A DNA stretch of 64,000 bases from Panopea generosa (Eukaryota > Mollusca > Bivalvia > Adapedonta > Hiatellidae). Below, one piece after another: positions 34,401 to 48,462 of the stretch. Made by a program: the position numbers and the translations under genes. Position 1 is the stretch's first letter, and each line of letters begins with the position of its first letter. The stretch lies in contig CM055901.1 of NCBI GenBank assembly GCA_029582155.1, positions 39,112,616 through 39,176,615 of the forward strand, in the 5' to 3' direction. A model generated the notes under the pieces. It saw nothing but the letters and a program-made list of their open reading frames with translations. It was not told the DNA's origin and did not search any database.

Positions 34401-37400
34401 GGAAATGGTACTACACACCTTTCGCCAGTAAAACTGGATGTTGTATATATAACCTGTAATGTGTTGGAAATGGCATTACACACCATTCTCCAATAAAACT
34501 GGTTGTCATATATATAACCTGTAATGTGTTGGAAATAGCATTACACCCCATTCTCCAATAAAACTGGATGTCGTATATTTAACCTGTAATGTGTTGGAAA
34601 TGCCATTACACCCAATTTTCCAATAAAACTGGTTGTCGTATATATAACCTGTAATGTGTTGGAAATGGCATTATACGCCATTCTGCAATAAAACTGGATG
34701 TCGTATTTATAACCTGAAATGTGTTGCAAATGGCATTACACCCCATTCTCAAATAAAACTGATTGTCGTATATGTAACCTGTTATGTGTTGGAAATGGTG
34801 TTACACCCCATTCTCCAATAAAATTGGATGTCGTATATATAACCTGTAATGTGTTTGAAATGGCATTACACCCAATTTTCCAATGGAACTGGATGTCGTA
34901 TATATAACCTGTAATGTGTTGGAAATGGCATTACAACCCATTCTCCAATAAAACTGGATGTCGTATAAATAACCTGTAATGTGTTGGAAATGGCATTACA
35001 CCCCATTCTGCAATAAAACTGGTTGTCATATATATAACCTGTAATATGTTAGAAATGGCATTACACCCCTTTCTCCAATAAAACTGGATGTCATATATAT
35101 AACCTGTAATGTGTTGGAAATGCCATTACACCCCATTCTACAATAAAATTGGTTGTCATATATATAACCTTTAATGTGTTGGAAATGGCATTACACCCCA
35201 TTCTAAAATAAAACTAGATGACGTATATATAACCTGTAATATGTTGGAAATGCCATTACACCCCGTTTTCCAATAAAACTGGATGTTGTATATATAACCT
35301 TTAATGTGTTGGAAATGGCATTACACCCTATTCTCCAATGAAACTGGTTGTCGTATATAACCTGTCATATGTTGGAAATGGCATTACACACGATTCTCCA
35401 ATAAAAGTGGCTGTCGTATATATAACCTGTAATGTGTTGGAAATGGCATTACACACCATTCTCCAATAAAACTAGATGTCGTATATATAACCTGTAATGT
35501 GTTGGAAATGACATTACACCCCATTCTCCAATAAACTGGATGTTGTATATAAAACTTATAATGTGTTGGAAATGGCATTACACCCTATTCTACAATAAAA
35601 CTGGATGTCGTTTATATAACCTGTTATCTGTTGGAAATGACAATACACCCCATTCTCCAATAAAACTGGATGTCGTATATGTAACCTATAATGTGTTGGA
35701 AATGGCATTACATCTCATTCTCCAATAAAACTGGATGTCGTATATATAACCTGTAATGTGTTGGAAATGGTATTACACCCCCTTCTCCAAATGAACTGGA
35801 TGTCGTATATATAACCTGTAATGTGTTGGAAATGGTATTACACCCCATTCTCCAATAAAACTGGATGTCGTATATGTAACCTGTAATGTGTTGGAAATGG
35901 CATTACACCCCATTCTCCAATGGAACTGGATGTCGTATATATAACATGTAATGTGTTGGAAATTGCATTACACGCCATTCTGCAATAAAACTGGATGTCG
36001 TATTTATAACCTGTAATGTGTTGCAAATGGCATTACACCGCATTCTCAAATAAAACTGATTGTCGTATATATAACCTGTTATGTTTTGGAAATGGCATTT
36101 CACCCCATTCTCCAATAAAACTGGATGTCGTATATATAACCTGTAATGTGTTGGAACTGGCATTACACCACATTTTCCAATGGAACTGGATGTCGTATAT
36201 ATAACCTGTAATGTGTTGGAAATGGCATTACAACCCATTCTCCAATAAAACTGGTTGTCATATATATAACCTGTAATGTGTTGGAAATGGTACTACACAC
36301 ATTTCGCCAGTAAAACTGGATGTTGTATATATAACCTGTAATGTGTTGGAAATGGCATTACACACCATTCTCCAATAAAACTGGTTGTCATATATATATA
36401 ACCTGTAATGTGTTGGAAATGGCATTACACCCCATTCTCCAATAAAACTGGATGTCGTATATGTAACCTGTAATGTGTTGGAAATGGCATTACACTCAAT
36501 TTTCCAATAAAACTGGTTGTCGTATATATAACCTGTAATGTGTTGGAAATGGCATTATACGCCATTCTGCAATAAAACTGGATGTCGTATTTCTAACCTG
36601 TTATGTGTTGGAAATGGTGTTACACCCCATTCTCCAATAAAATTGGATGTCGTACATATAACCTGAAATGTGTTTGAAATGGCATTAAACCCCATTTTCC
36701 AATAGAACTGGATGTCGTATATATAACCTGTAATTTGTTGGAAATGGCATTACAACACATTCTCCAATAAAACTGGATATCGTATAAATAACCTGTAATG
36801 TGTTGGAAATGGCATTACACCCCATTCTCAAGCAAAACTGAATGTCGTATATATAACCTGTAATGTGTTAGAAATGGCATTACACCCCATTCTCCAATAA
36901 AACTGGATGTCGTATATGTAACCTGTAATGTGTTGGAAAAGGCATTACACCCCATTCTTCAATGGAACTGGATGTTGTATATATAACCTGTAATGTGTTG
37001 GAAATGGCATTACATGCCATTCTGCAATAAAACTGGATGTCGTATTTATAACCTGTAATGTGTTGCAAATGGCATTACACCCCATTCTCCAATAAAACTG
37101 GTTGTCGTATATAACCTGTAATATATTGGAAATGGCATTACATACCATTCTCCAGTAAAACTGGTTGTCGTATATATAACCTGTAATGTGTTGGAAATGG
37201 CATTACACGCCATTCTCCAATAAAACTAGATGTCGTATATATAACCTATAATGTGTTGGAAATGGCATTCAACCCCATTCTCCAATAAACTGGATGTTGT
37301 ATATAAAACTTATAATGTGTTGGAAATGGCATTACATCCCATTCTACAATAAAACTGAATGTCGTTTATATAACCTGTTATGTGTTGGAAATGACAATAC

Positions 37401-40400
37401 ACCCCATTCTCCAATAAAACTGGATGTCGTATATGTAACCTGTAATGTGTTGGAAATGGAATTACACCCCATTCTCCAATAAAACTGGATGTCGTATATA
37501 TAACCTGTTATGTGTTGGAAATGGTATTACACCCCCTTCTCCAAATGAACTTGATGTCGTATATATAACCTGTAATGTGTGTGAAATGGCATTACAACCC
37601 ATTCTCCAAGAAAAGTGGATCTCGTATATATAACCTGTAATGTGCTGGAAAAGTCATCACACCCCATTTTCCAATGAAACTGGATGTCGTATATGTAACC
37701 TGTAATGTGTTGGAAATGGCATTACACCTAATTCTCCAATAAAACTGGATGTCGTATATGTAACCTGTAATGTGTTGGGAATGGCGTTACACCCCATTCT
37801 CCAATAAAACTGGATGTCGTTTATGTAACCTGTAATGTGTTGGTAATGGCATTACACACCATTCTCCAATGAAAGTGGATGTCGTATATGTAACCTGTAA
37901 TGTTTTTGAAATGGCATTACACACCATTCTCCAATAAAACTGGATGTCGTAAATATAACCTGTAATGTGTTGGAAATGGCATTACACCCCATTCTCCATT
38001 AAAACTGGCTGTTGTATATATAACTTGTAATGTGTTGGAAATGGCATTACACCCCATTCTCCAATAAAACTTGATGTCGTTTATGTAACCTGTTATGTGT
38101 TGGAAATGGTATTACACCCCATTATCCAATAAAACTGGATGTCGTATATGTAACCTGTAATATGTTGGAAATGGCATTACACCCCATTCTCCAAAGGAAC
38201 TAGATGTCGTATACATAACCTGTAATGCGTTGGAAATGGCATTACACCCAATTCTCCAATAAAACTGGATGTCGTATATGTAACCTGTAATGTGTTGGAA
38301 ATGGCATTTCACCCCATTCTCCATTAAAACTGGATGTCGTATATGTAACCTGTAATGTGTTGGAAATGGCATTTCACCCCATTCTCCAATCAAACTGGAT
38401 GTCTTTTATAACCGGTAATGTGTTGGAAATGGCATTACACCACATTCTCCAGTAAAACTGGATGTCGTATATATAACCTGTAATGTGTTCGAAATGTCTT
38501 TACCCCCTTTCTCCAATAAAACTGGATGTCATATACATAACCTGTAATATGTTGGAAACGCCATTACTCCCCATTCTCCAATAAAACTGGATGTCATATA
38601 TATAACCTGTTATGTGTTCGAAATGCCATTACTTCCCATTCTCCAATAAAACTGGTTGTCGTATATATATAAACTGTAATGTGTTGGAAATGGTACTACA
38701 CACCTTTTGCCAGTAAAACTGGATGTCATATATATAACCTGTAACGTGCTGGAAATGGCATTAAAACCCATTCTCCAATAAAACTGGATTTTGTATATGT
38801 AACTTGTAATATGTTGAAAATGGCATTACTCCCTATTCTCCAATAAAACTTCATGTCGTATATATAATCTGTAATGTGTTGGAAATGCCATTACTCCCCA
38901 TTCCCCTATAAAACTAGATGTCGTATATATAACCTGTTATGTGTTGAAAATAGTATTACACCCCATTCTCCAATAAAACTGGATGTCGTATATGTAACCT
39001 GTAATATGTTGGAAATGGCATTACACCCCATTCTCCAATGGAACTGGATGTCGTATATCTAACCTGTAATGTGTTGAAAATGGCATTACACCCCATTCTC
39101 CAGCAAAACTGAATGTCGTATATATAACCTGTAATGTGTTGGAAATGGCATTACACCCCATTCTCCAATAAAACTGGTTGTCATATATATAACCTGTAAT
39201 ATGTTAGAAATGGCATTACACCCCATTCTCCAATGAAACTGGATGGCTTATATATAACTTGTAATGTGTTGGGAATGGCATTACACCCAATTCTCCAATA
39301 AAACTGGATGTCGTATATGTAACCTGTCATGTGTTGGAAATGGCATTACACCCCATTCTCCAATAAAACTGGATGTCGTTTATGTAACCTGTAATGTGTT
39401 GGTAATGACATTACACCCCATTCTCCAATAAAACTGGTTGTCGTATATATAACCTGTAATGTGTTGGAAATGGCATTACACCCCATTCTCCAATAAAACT
39501 GGTTGTCATACATATAACCTTTAAATGTTAGAAATGGCATTACACCCCATTCTCCAATGAAACTGGATGTCGTATATGTAACCTGTAATGTGTTGGTAAT
39601 GGCATTACACCCCATTCTCCAATAAAACTGGATGGCATATATATAACCTGTAATGTGTTGGAAATGGCATTACACCCCATTCTCGAATAAAACTGGATGT
39701 CGAATATATAACCTGTAATGTGTTGGAAATGGCATTACACCCCATTCTCAAGCAAAACTGAATGTCGTATATATAACCTTGATGTGTTAAAAATGGCATT
39801 ACACCCAATTCTCCAATAAAACTGGTTGTCATATATATAACCTGTAATATGTTAGAAATGGCATTACACCCCATTCTCCAATAAAACTGGTTGTCGTATA
39901 TATTACCTGTAATGTGTTGGAAATGCCATTACACCCCATTCTCCAATAAAATTAGTTGTCATATATATAACATTTAATGTGTTGGAAATGGCATTTCACC
40001 CCATTCTACAATAAAACTAGATGACGTATATATAACCTGTAATATGTTGGAAATACCATTACACCCCATTCTCCAAAAAAACTGAATGTCGTATATGTAA
40101 CCTGTAATGTGTTGGAAATGGCATTACACCCTTTCTCCAATGGAACTGGATGTTGTATATGTAACTTGTAATGTGTTGGAAATAGCATTACACCCCATTC
40201 TCCAATAAAACTTGATGTCGTATGTATAACCTGTAATGTGTTGGAAATGCCATTACACCCCATTCTCCTAATAAACTGAATGTCGTATGTATAACCTGTA
40301 ATATGTTCGAAATGTCATTACTTCCCATTCTCCATTAAAACTGGATGTCATATGTATAACCTGTAATGTGTTGGAAATGCCATTACTCCCCATTCTCCAA

Positions 40401-43400
40401 TAAAACTGGATGTCATATATATAACGTGTAATGTGTTGGAAATGCCATTACTCCCCTTTCTTCAATAAAACTGGATGTCATATATATAACGTGTAATATG
40501 TTCGAAATGCCATTACTCCCCATTCTCCAATAAAACTGGATGTCATATATATAACCTGTAATTTGTTCGAAATGCCATTACTTCCCATTCTCCAATAAAA
40601 CTGGTTGTCGTGTATAGAACCTGTAATGTGTTGGAAATGCCATTACACACCATTCTACAATAAAACTAGATGTCGTATATATAACCTGTAATGTGTTGGA
40701 AATGCCATTACAACCCATTCTACAATAAAACTGGATGTCGTGTATATAACCTGTAATGTGTTGAAAATGGCATTATTCCCCATTCTCCTATAAAACTGGA
40801 TGTCGTTTATATAACCTGTTATGTGTTGGAAATGGCATTACACCCCATTCTCAAATAAAACTGGATGTCGTATATGTAACCTGTAATGTGTTGGAAATGG
40901 CTTTACACCCCATTTTCCAAAGGAACTGGATGTCGTATATATAACCTGTAATATGTTGGAAATGGCATTACACCCCATTCTCCAATAAAACTGGATGTCG
41001 AATATATAACCTGTAATGTGTTCGAAATGCCATTGCTTCCCATTCTCCAATAAAACTGGTTATCGTGTGTATAATCTGTAATGTGTTGGAAATGCCATTA
41101 CCCCCCATTCTACAATAAAACTGGATGTCGTATATATAATCTGTAATGTGTTGAAAATGCCATTACTCCCCATTCTCCAATAAAACTGGAAACCGTATAT
41201 ATAACCTGTAATGTGTTGGGAATGCCATTACACCCCATTTTACAATAAAACTGGATGTCGTATATATAGCTGTAATGTGTTGGAAATGCCATTACTCCCC
41301 ATTCTCCAATAAAACTGGATGTCGTATATATAACATGTAATGTGTTGGAAATGCCATTACTCCCCATTCTCCAATAAATCTGGATGTTGTATATATAACC
41401 TGTAATTTGTTCGAAATACCATTGCTTCCCATTCTCCAATAAAACTGATTGTCTTATATATAATCTGTAATGTGTTCGAAATGCCATTACACTCCATTCT
41501 ACAATAAAACTGGTTGTCGTATATAACCTATAATGTGTTGAAAATGCCATTACACCCCATTCTACAAGAAAACTGGATATCGTATATATAAACTGTAATG
41601 TGTTGGAAATGGCATACACCCCATTCTCCAATAAATCTGGTTGTCATATATATAACCTGTATTGTGTTGGAAATTGCATTACACCCCATTCTCCAGCACA
41701 AACTGAATGTCGTATATATAACCTGTAATGTGTTGGAAATGGCATTACACCAAATTCTCCAATGGAACTGGATGTCCTATATATAACCTCTAATGTGTTG
41801 GAAATGGTATTACACCCCATTCTCCAATAAAACTAGATGTAATATATATAACCTGTAATGTGTTAGAAATGCCATTACATCCCATTCTCGAATAAAACTG
41901 GATGTCGTATGTGTAACCTGTAATGTGTTGGAAATGGCATTACACCCCATTCTCCAATGGAACTAGTTGTCGTATATGTAATCTTTAATGTGTTAGAATG
42001 GCATTACACACTATTCTCCAATAAAACTGGATGTCGTCTATATAACTTGTAATGTGTTGGAAATGGTATTACACCCCATTCTCCAATAAAAGTTGATGTC
42101 AAATGTATAACCTGTAATGTGTTGGAAGTGGCATTCCACCCCATTCTCCAATAAAACTGGATGTCGTCTATATAACCTGTAATGTGTTTGAAATGTCATT
42201 ACTCCCCATTCTCCAATAAAACTTGATGTCATATATATAACCTGTAATGTGTTGGAAATGGCATTACTCCCAATTCTTCAATCAAACTAGATGTCGTATA
42301 TATAACCTGTAATGTGTTCGAAATGCCCATACTTCCCATTCTCCAATAAAACTGGTTGTCCTATATATATCATGTAATGTGTTGGAAATGCCATTACACC
42401 CCATTCTACAATAAAACTAGATGTCGTATATATAACCTGTAATGTGTTGGAAATGGTATTACACACCATTGTCAAATCAAACTGGATGTCGTATATGTAA
42501 CCTGTAATATGTTGGAAATGGCATTACTCCCCATTCTCCAATAAAACTGGATGTCGTATATGTAACCTGTAATGTGTTGGAAATGGCATTACACCCCATT
42601 CTCCAATGGAACTGGATGCCGTATATATAACCTGTAATGTGTTGGAAATGGCATTACACTCCATTCTCAAATAAAATTAGATGTCGTATATATAACATTT
42701 AATGTGTTGGAAATGGTATTACACCCCATTCTCCAATAAAACTGGATGTAATATATATAAGCTGTAATGTGTTGGAAATGCCATTACACCACATTTTCAA
42801 GTAAAACTGGATGTCGTATATGTAACCTGTAATGTGTCGGAAATGAAATTACACCCCATTCTCCAATCGAACTGGATGTCGTATATGTAACCATTCATGT
42901 GTTGAATGGCATTACACACTATTCTCCAATAAAACTGGATGTCGTCTTTATAACTTATAATGTGTTGGAAATGGCATTACACCCCATTCTCCAATAAAAG
43001 TTGAGGTCAAATATGTGACCTGTAATGTGTTGGAAATGGCATTACACCCCATTCTCCAATAAAACTGGATGTCGTTTATATAACCTGTAATGTGTTCGAA
43101 ATGTCATTACTCCTCATTCTCCAATAAAACTTGATGTCATATATATAACCTGTAATGTGTTGGAAATGGCATTACTCCCAATTCTTCAATAAAATTAGAT
43201 ATCGTATATATAACCTGTAATGTGTTCGAAATGCCCATACTTCCCATTCTCCAGTAAAACTGGTTGTCCTATATATATCATGTAATGTGTTGGAAATGCC
43301 ATTACACCCCATTCTACAATAAAACTAGATGTCGTATATGTAACCTGTAATGTGTTGGAAATGGTATTACACACCATTCTCTAATCAAACTGGATGTCGT

Positions 43401-46400
43401 ATATGTAACCTGTAATATGTTGGAAATGGCATTACTCCCAATTCTCCAATAAAACTGGATTTCGTATATGTAACCTGTAATGTGTTGGAAATGGCATTAC
43501 ACCCCATTCTCCAATGGAACTGGATGCCGTATATATAACCTGTAATGTGTTGGAAATGGCATTACACTCCATTCTCAAATAAAACTAGATGTCGTATATG
43601 TGACCTGTAATGTGTCGGAAATGGCATTACACCCCATTCTCCAATAAAACAGGATATCTTATATAACCTGTAATGTGTTAAAAATCGCATTACACCGCAT
43701 TCTCCAGTAAAACTGAATCTCATATATATAACCTGTAATGTGTTGGAAATGCCATTACACCCCATTCTCCAATAAAACTGGATGTCGTATATGTAACCTG
43801 TATTGTGTTGCAAATGGCATTACACCTCATTCTCCAATGGAACTGGATGTTGTTTTTATAACCTGTAATGTGTTGGAAATGGCATTACACACCATTTTTT
43901 AATAAAACTGGATTTCGTATATGTAACCTGTAATGTGTTGGAAATGGCATTGCTCCTCATTCTCCAATAAAACTTCATGTCGTATATATAATCTGTAATG
44001 TGTTGGAAATGCCATAATTTCCCATTCCCCTATAAAACTAGATGTCGTATATATAACCTGTAATGTGTTGGAAATGTCCTTACACCCCATTCTCCTATAA
44101 AACTGGATGTCGTTTATATAACCTGTAATGAGTTCGAAATGTCATTACTCCCCATTCTCCAATAAAACTGGATGTTGTATATATAACTTGTAATGTGTTT
44201 CAAATGGCATTACACCCCATTCTCCAATAAAACTGGATGTTGTATATATAACATGTAATGTGTTGGAAATGGCATTACACCCCATTCTCCAATAAAACTG
44301 GATGTCGTAGATAACCTGTATTGTGTTAAAAATGGCATTACACCGCATTCTCCAGTAAAACTGAATGTCATATATATAACCTGTAATGTGTTGGAAATGC
44401 CATTGCACCCCATTCTTCAATAAAACTGTATGTCGTATATGTAACCTGTATTGTGTTGGAAATGGCATTACACCCTATTCTCCAATGGAACTGGATGTTG
44501 TATATATAAACTGTAATGTGTTGGAAATGGCATTACACACCATTCTCTAATAAAACTGGATGTCGTATATGTAACCTGTAATATGTTGGAAATGGCATTA
44601 CTCCCCATTCTCCAATAAAACTTCATGTCGTATATATAATCTGTAATGTGTTGGAAATGCCATTACTCCCCATTCCACTATAAAACTAGATGTCGTATAT
44701 ATAACCTGTTATGTGTTGGAAATACCATTACACCCCATTTTCCTATAAAACTAGATGTTGTATATATAACCTGTAATGTGTTTGAAATGGCATTACACCC
44801 TATTCTCCAATAAATCTGGATGTCGTATATAACCTGTAATGTGTTGGAAATGGCATTACACCCTATTCTCTAATGGAACTGGATGTCGTTTATGTAACCT
44901 GTAATATTTTCTAAATGGCATTACACCCCATTCTCAAATGGAACTGGATGTCGTATATGTAACCTGTAATGTGTTGGAAATGGCATTACACACCATTCTC
45001 CAATAAAACTGGATGTCAAATATATAACCTGTAATGTGTTGGAAATGGCATTACTCCTCATTCTCCAATAAAGCTGGATGTCATCTATGTAACCTGTAAT
45101 GTGTTCGAAATGCCATTACTTCCCATTCTCCAATAAAACTGGTTGTCGTATATATAACCTCTTATGTGTTGGAAATGGCATTACACCCCATTCTCCAGTG
45201 GAACTGGATGTCGTATATGTAACCTGTAATATGTTGGAAATGGCATTACACACCATTCTCCAATAAAACTGGATGTCGTATGTATAACCTGTAATGTATT
45301 GGAAATGGCATTACACCCCATTCTCCAATAAAACTGGATGTCATACATATAACATGTAATATGTTCGAAATGCCATTGCTTCCCATTCTCCAATAAAACT
45401 GGTTGTCGTATATATAACCTGTAATGTGTTGGAAATGCCATTACACCCCATTTTACAATAAAAGTGGATGTCGTATATATAACCTGTAATGTGTTGGAAA
45501 TGGCATTACACCCCACTCTCCAATAAAACTGGATGTTGTATATATATAACCTGTAATGTGTTGGAAATGGCATTACACCCTATTCTCCAATAAAAATGGA
45601 TGTCTTTTATAACCTGTAATGTGTTGGAAATGGGATTACTCCCCATTCTCCAGCAAAACGGAATGTTGTGTATATAACCTGTAATGTGTTGGAAATGGCA
45701 TTACTCCCCATTCTCGAATAAAACTGGATGTAATATATAAAACCTGTAATGTGTTGGAATTGCCATTACACCCCATTTTCCAATAAAACTGGATGTCGTA
45801 TTTGTAACCTGTAATGTCTTAGAAATGGCATTACACCCCATTCTCCAATGGAACTGGATGTCGTATATGTAACCTATAATGTGTTGGAAATGGCATTACA
45901 CCCCATTCTCCAATAAAACTTGATGTCGTATGTATTACCTGTAATGAGTTGGAAATGGCATTACACCCCATTCTCTTATAAAACTGGATGTCGTATATAT
46001 AACCTGTAATGTGTTGGAAATGACATTACTCCCCATTCTCCAGCAAAACGGAATGTTGTGTATATAACCTGTTATGTGTCGGAAATGGCATTACTCCCCA
46101 TTCTCGAATAAAACTGGATGTAATATATATAACCTGTAATGTGTTGGAATTGCCATTACACCCCATTCTCCAATGAAACTGGATGTCGTATATGTAACCT
46201 GTAATGTGTTGGAAATGGCATTACACCCCATTCTCCAATAAAACTTGATGTCGTATGTATAACCTGTAATGAGTTGGAAATGGCATTACACCCCATTCTC
46301 CTATAAAACTGGATGTCGTATATATAACCTGTTATGTGTTGGAAATGCCATTACAACCCATTCTCCAATAAAAGTCGATGTCGTATATAACCTGTAATGT

Positions 46401-48462
46401 GTTGGAAATGGCATTACTCACCATTCTCTAATAAATCTGGATGTAATATATGTAACCTGTAATGTGTTGGAAATGGCATTACATCTCATTCTCAAATGGA
46501 ACTGGATGTCGTATATGTAACATGTAATGTGTTGGAAATGGCATTACACCCCATTCTCCAATGGAACTGGATGTCGTTTATGTAACCTGTAATATTTTGG
46601 AAATGGCATTACACCCCATTCTTAAATGGAACTGGATGTCGTATATGTAACCTGTAATGTGTTGGAAATGGCAATACACACCATTCTCCAATAAAACTGG
46701 ATGTCATATATATAACCTGTAATGTGTTGGAAATTGCATTTCTCCCCATTCTCCAATAAAGCTGGATGTCATATATATAACCTGTAATGTGTTCGAAATG
46801 CCATTACTTCCCATTCTCAAATAAAACTGGTTGTCGTATATATAACCTGTAATGTGTTGGAAATGCCATTACACCCCTTTCTACCATAAAACTAGATGTC
46901 GTATATATAACCTCTAATGTGTTGGAAATGGCATTACACACCATTCTCCAAAAAAACTGGATGTCGTATGTATAACCTGTAATGTATTGTAAATGGCATT
47001 ACACCCCATTCTCCAATAAAACTTGATGTCATACATATAACATGTAATATGTTCGAAATGCCATTGCTTCCCATTCTCCAATAAAACTGGTTGTCGTATA
47101 TATAACCTGTAATGTGTTGGAAATGCCATTACACCCCATTCTACAATAAAAGTGGATGTCGTATATATAACCTGTAATATGTTGGAAATGGCATTACACC
47201 CCACTCTCCAATAAAACTGGATGTTGTATATATATAACCTGTAATGTGTTGGAAATGGCATTACACCCCATTCTCCAATAAAACTGGATGTCTTTTATAA
47301 CCTGTAATGTGTTGTAAATGGCATTACTTCCCCATTCTCCAGGAAAACGGAATGTCGTGTATATAACCTGTAATTTGTTGGAAATGGCATTACTCCCCAT
47401 TCTCGAATAAAACTGGATGTATATATATAACCTGTAATGTGTTGGAAATGCCATTCCACCCCATTCTCCAATAAAACTGGATGTCGTATATGTAACCTGT
47501 AATGTCTTAGAAATGGCATTACACCCCATTCTCCAATGGAACTGGATGTCGTATATGTAACCTGTAATGTGTTGGAAATGCCATTACACCCCATTCTCCA
47601 ATAAAACTTGATGTCGTATGTATATCCTGTAATGAGTTGGAAATGGCATGACACCCCATTCTCATATAAAACTGGATGTCGTATATATAACCTGTAATGT
47701 GTTCGAAATGCCATTACACCCATTTCTACTATAAAACTAGATGTCGTATATATAACCTGTAATGTGTTTGAAATGGACATTACTCCCCATTCTCCAATAA
47801 ATCAGGATGTAATATATGTAACCTGTAATGTGTTGGAAATGGCATTACATCCCATTCTCAAATGGAACTGGATGTCGTATATGTAACCTGTAATGTGTTG
47901 GAAATGGCATTACACCCCATTCTCCAATGGAACTGGATGTCGTTTATGTAACCTGTAATATTTTGGAAATGGCATTACACCCCATTCTCAAATGGAACTG
48001 GATGTCGTATATGTAACCTGTAATGTGTTGGAAATGGCATTACACACCATTCTCCAATAAAACTGGATGGCATATATATAACCTGTAATGTGTTGGAAAT
48101 GGCATTACTCCCCATTCTCCAATAAAGCTGGATGTCATATATATAACCTGTAATGTGTTCGAAATGCCATTACTTCCCATTCTCCAATGGAACTGGATGT
48201 CGTATATATAACCTGTAATGTGTTGGAAATGCCATTATACCCCATTCTCCAATGGAACTGGATGTCGTATATGTAACCTGTAATGTGTTTGAAATGGCAT
48301 TACACCCCATTCTCCAATACAACTTGATGTCGTATGTATAACCTGTAATGAGTTGGAAATGGCATTACACCCCATTCTCATATAAAACTGGATGTTGTAT
48401 ATATAACCTGTAATGTGTTGGAAATGGTATTACACACCATTCTCCAATAAAACTGGATGTCG
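28405..48462. repeat. 20-kb satellite array, 65-bp unit, about 308 copies
   Basis: An uninterrupted tandem array of 65-bp monomers. In order, the unit holds TTGGAAATGGCATTACACCC, CATTCTCCAATAAAACTGG, ATGTCGTATATATAACC and TGTAATGTG. Each monomer has an inverted repeat TGTAATG...CATTACA (7-bp arms, 12-bp spacer), a TATATATAA tract, and in most copies AATAAA. Length variants are mostly one to three bases, plus some deletions. Recurrent variant types (GTTCGAAATGCCATTGCTTCC; CCAATGGAACTGG; AAACGGGTTGTCG) reappear at multi-unit distances, showing segmental duplication within the array. Because 65 is not a multiple of 3, minus-strand frames cycle with a 65-residue period (NAISNTLQVIYTTSSFIGEW, GVMPFPTHYRLYI, RHPVLLENG). 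I regard these as artefacts of periodicity. Confidence 0.97.
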
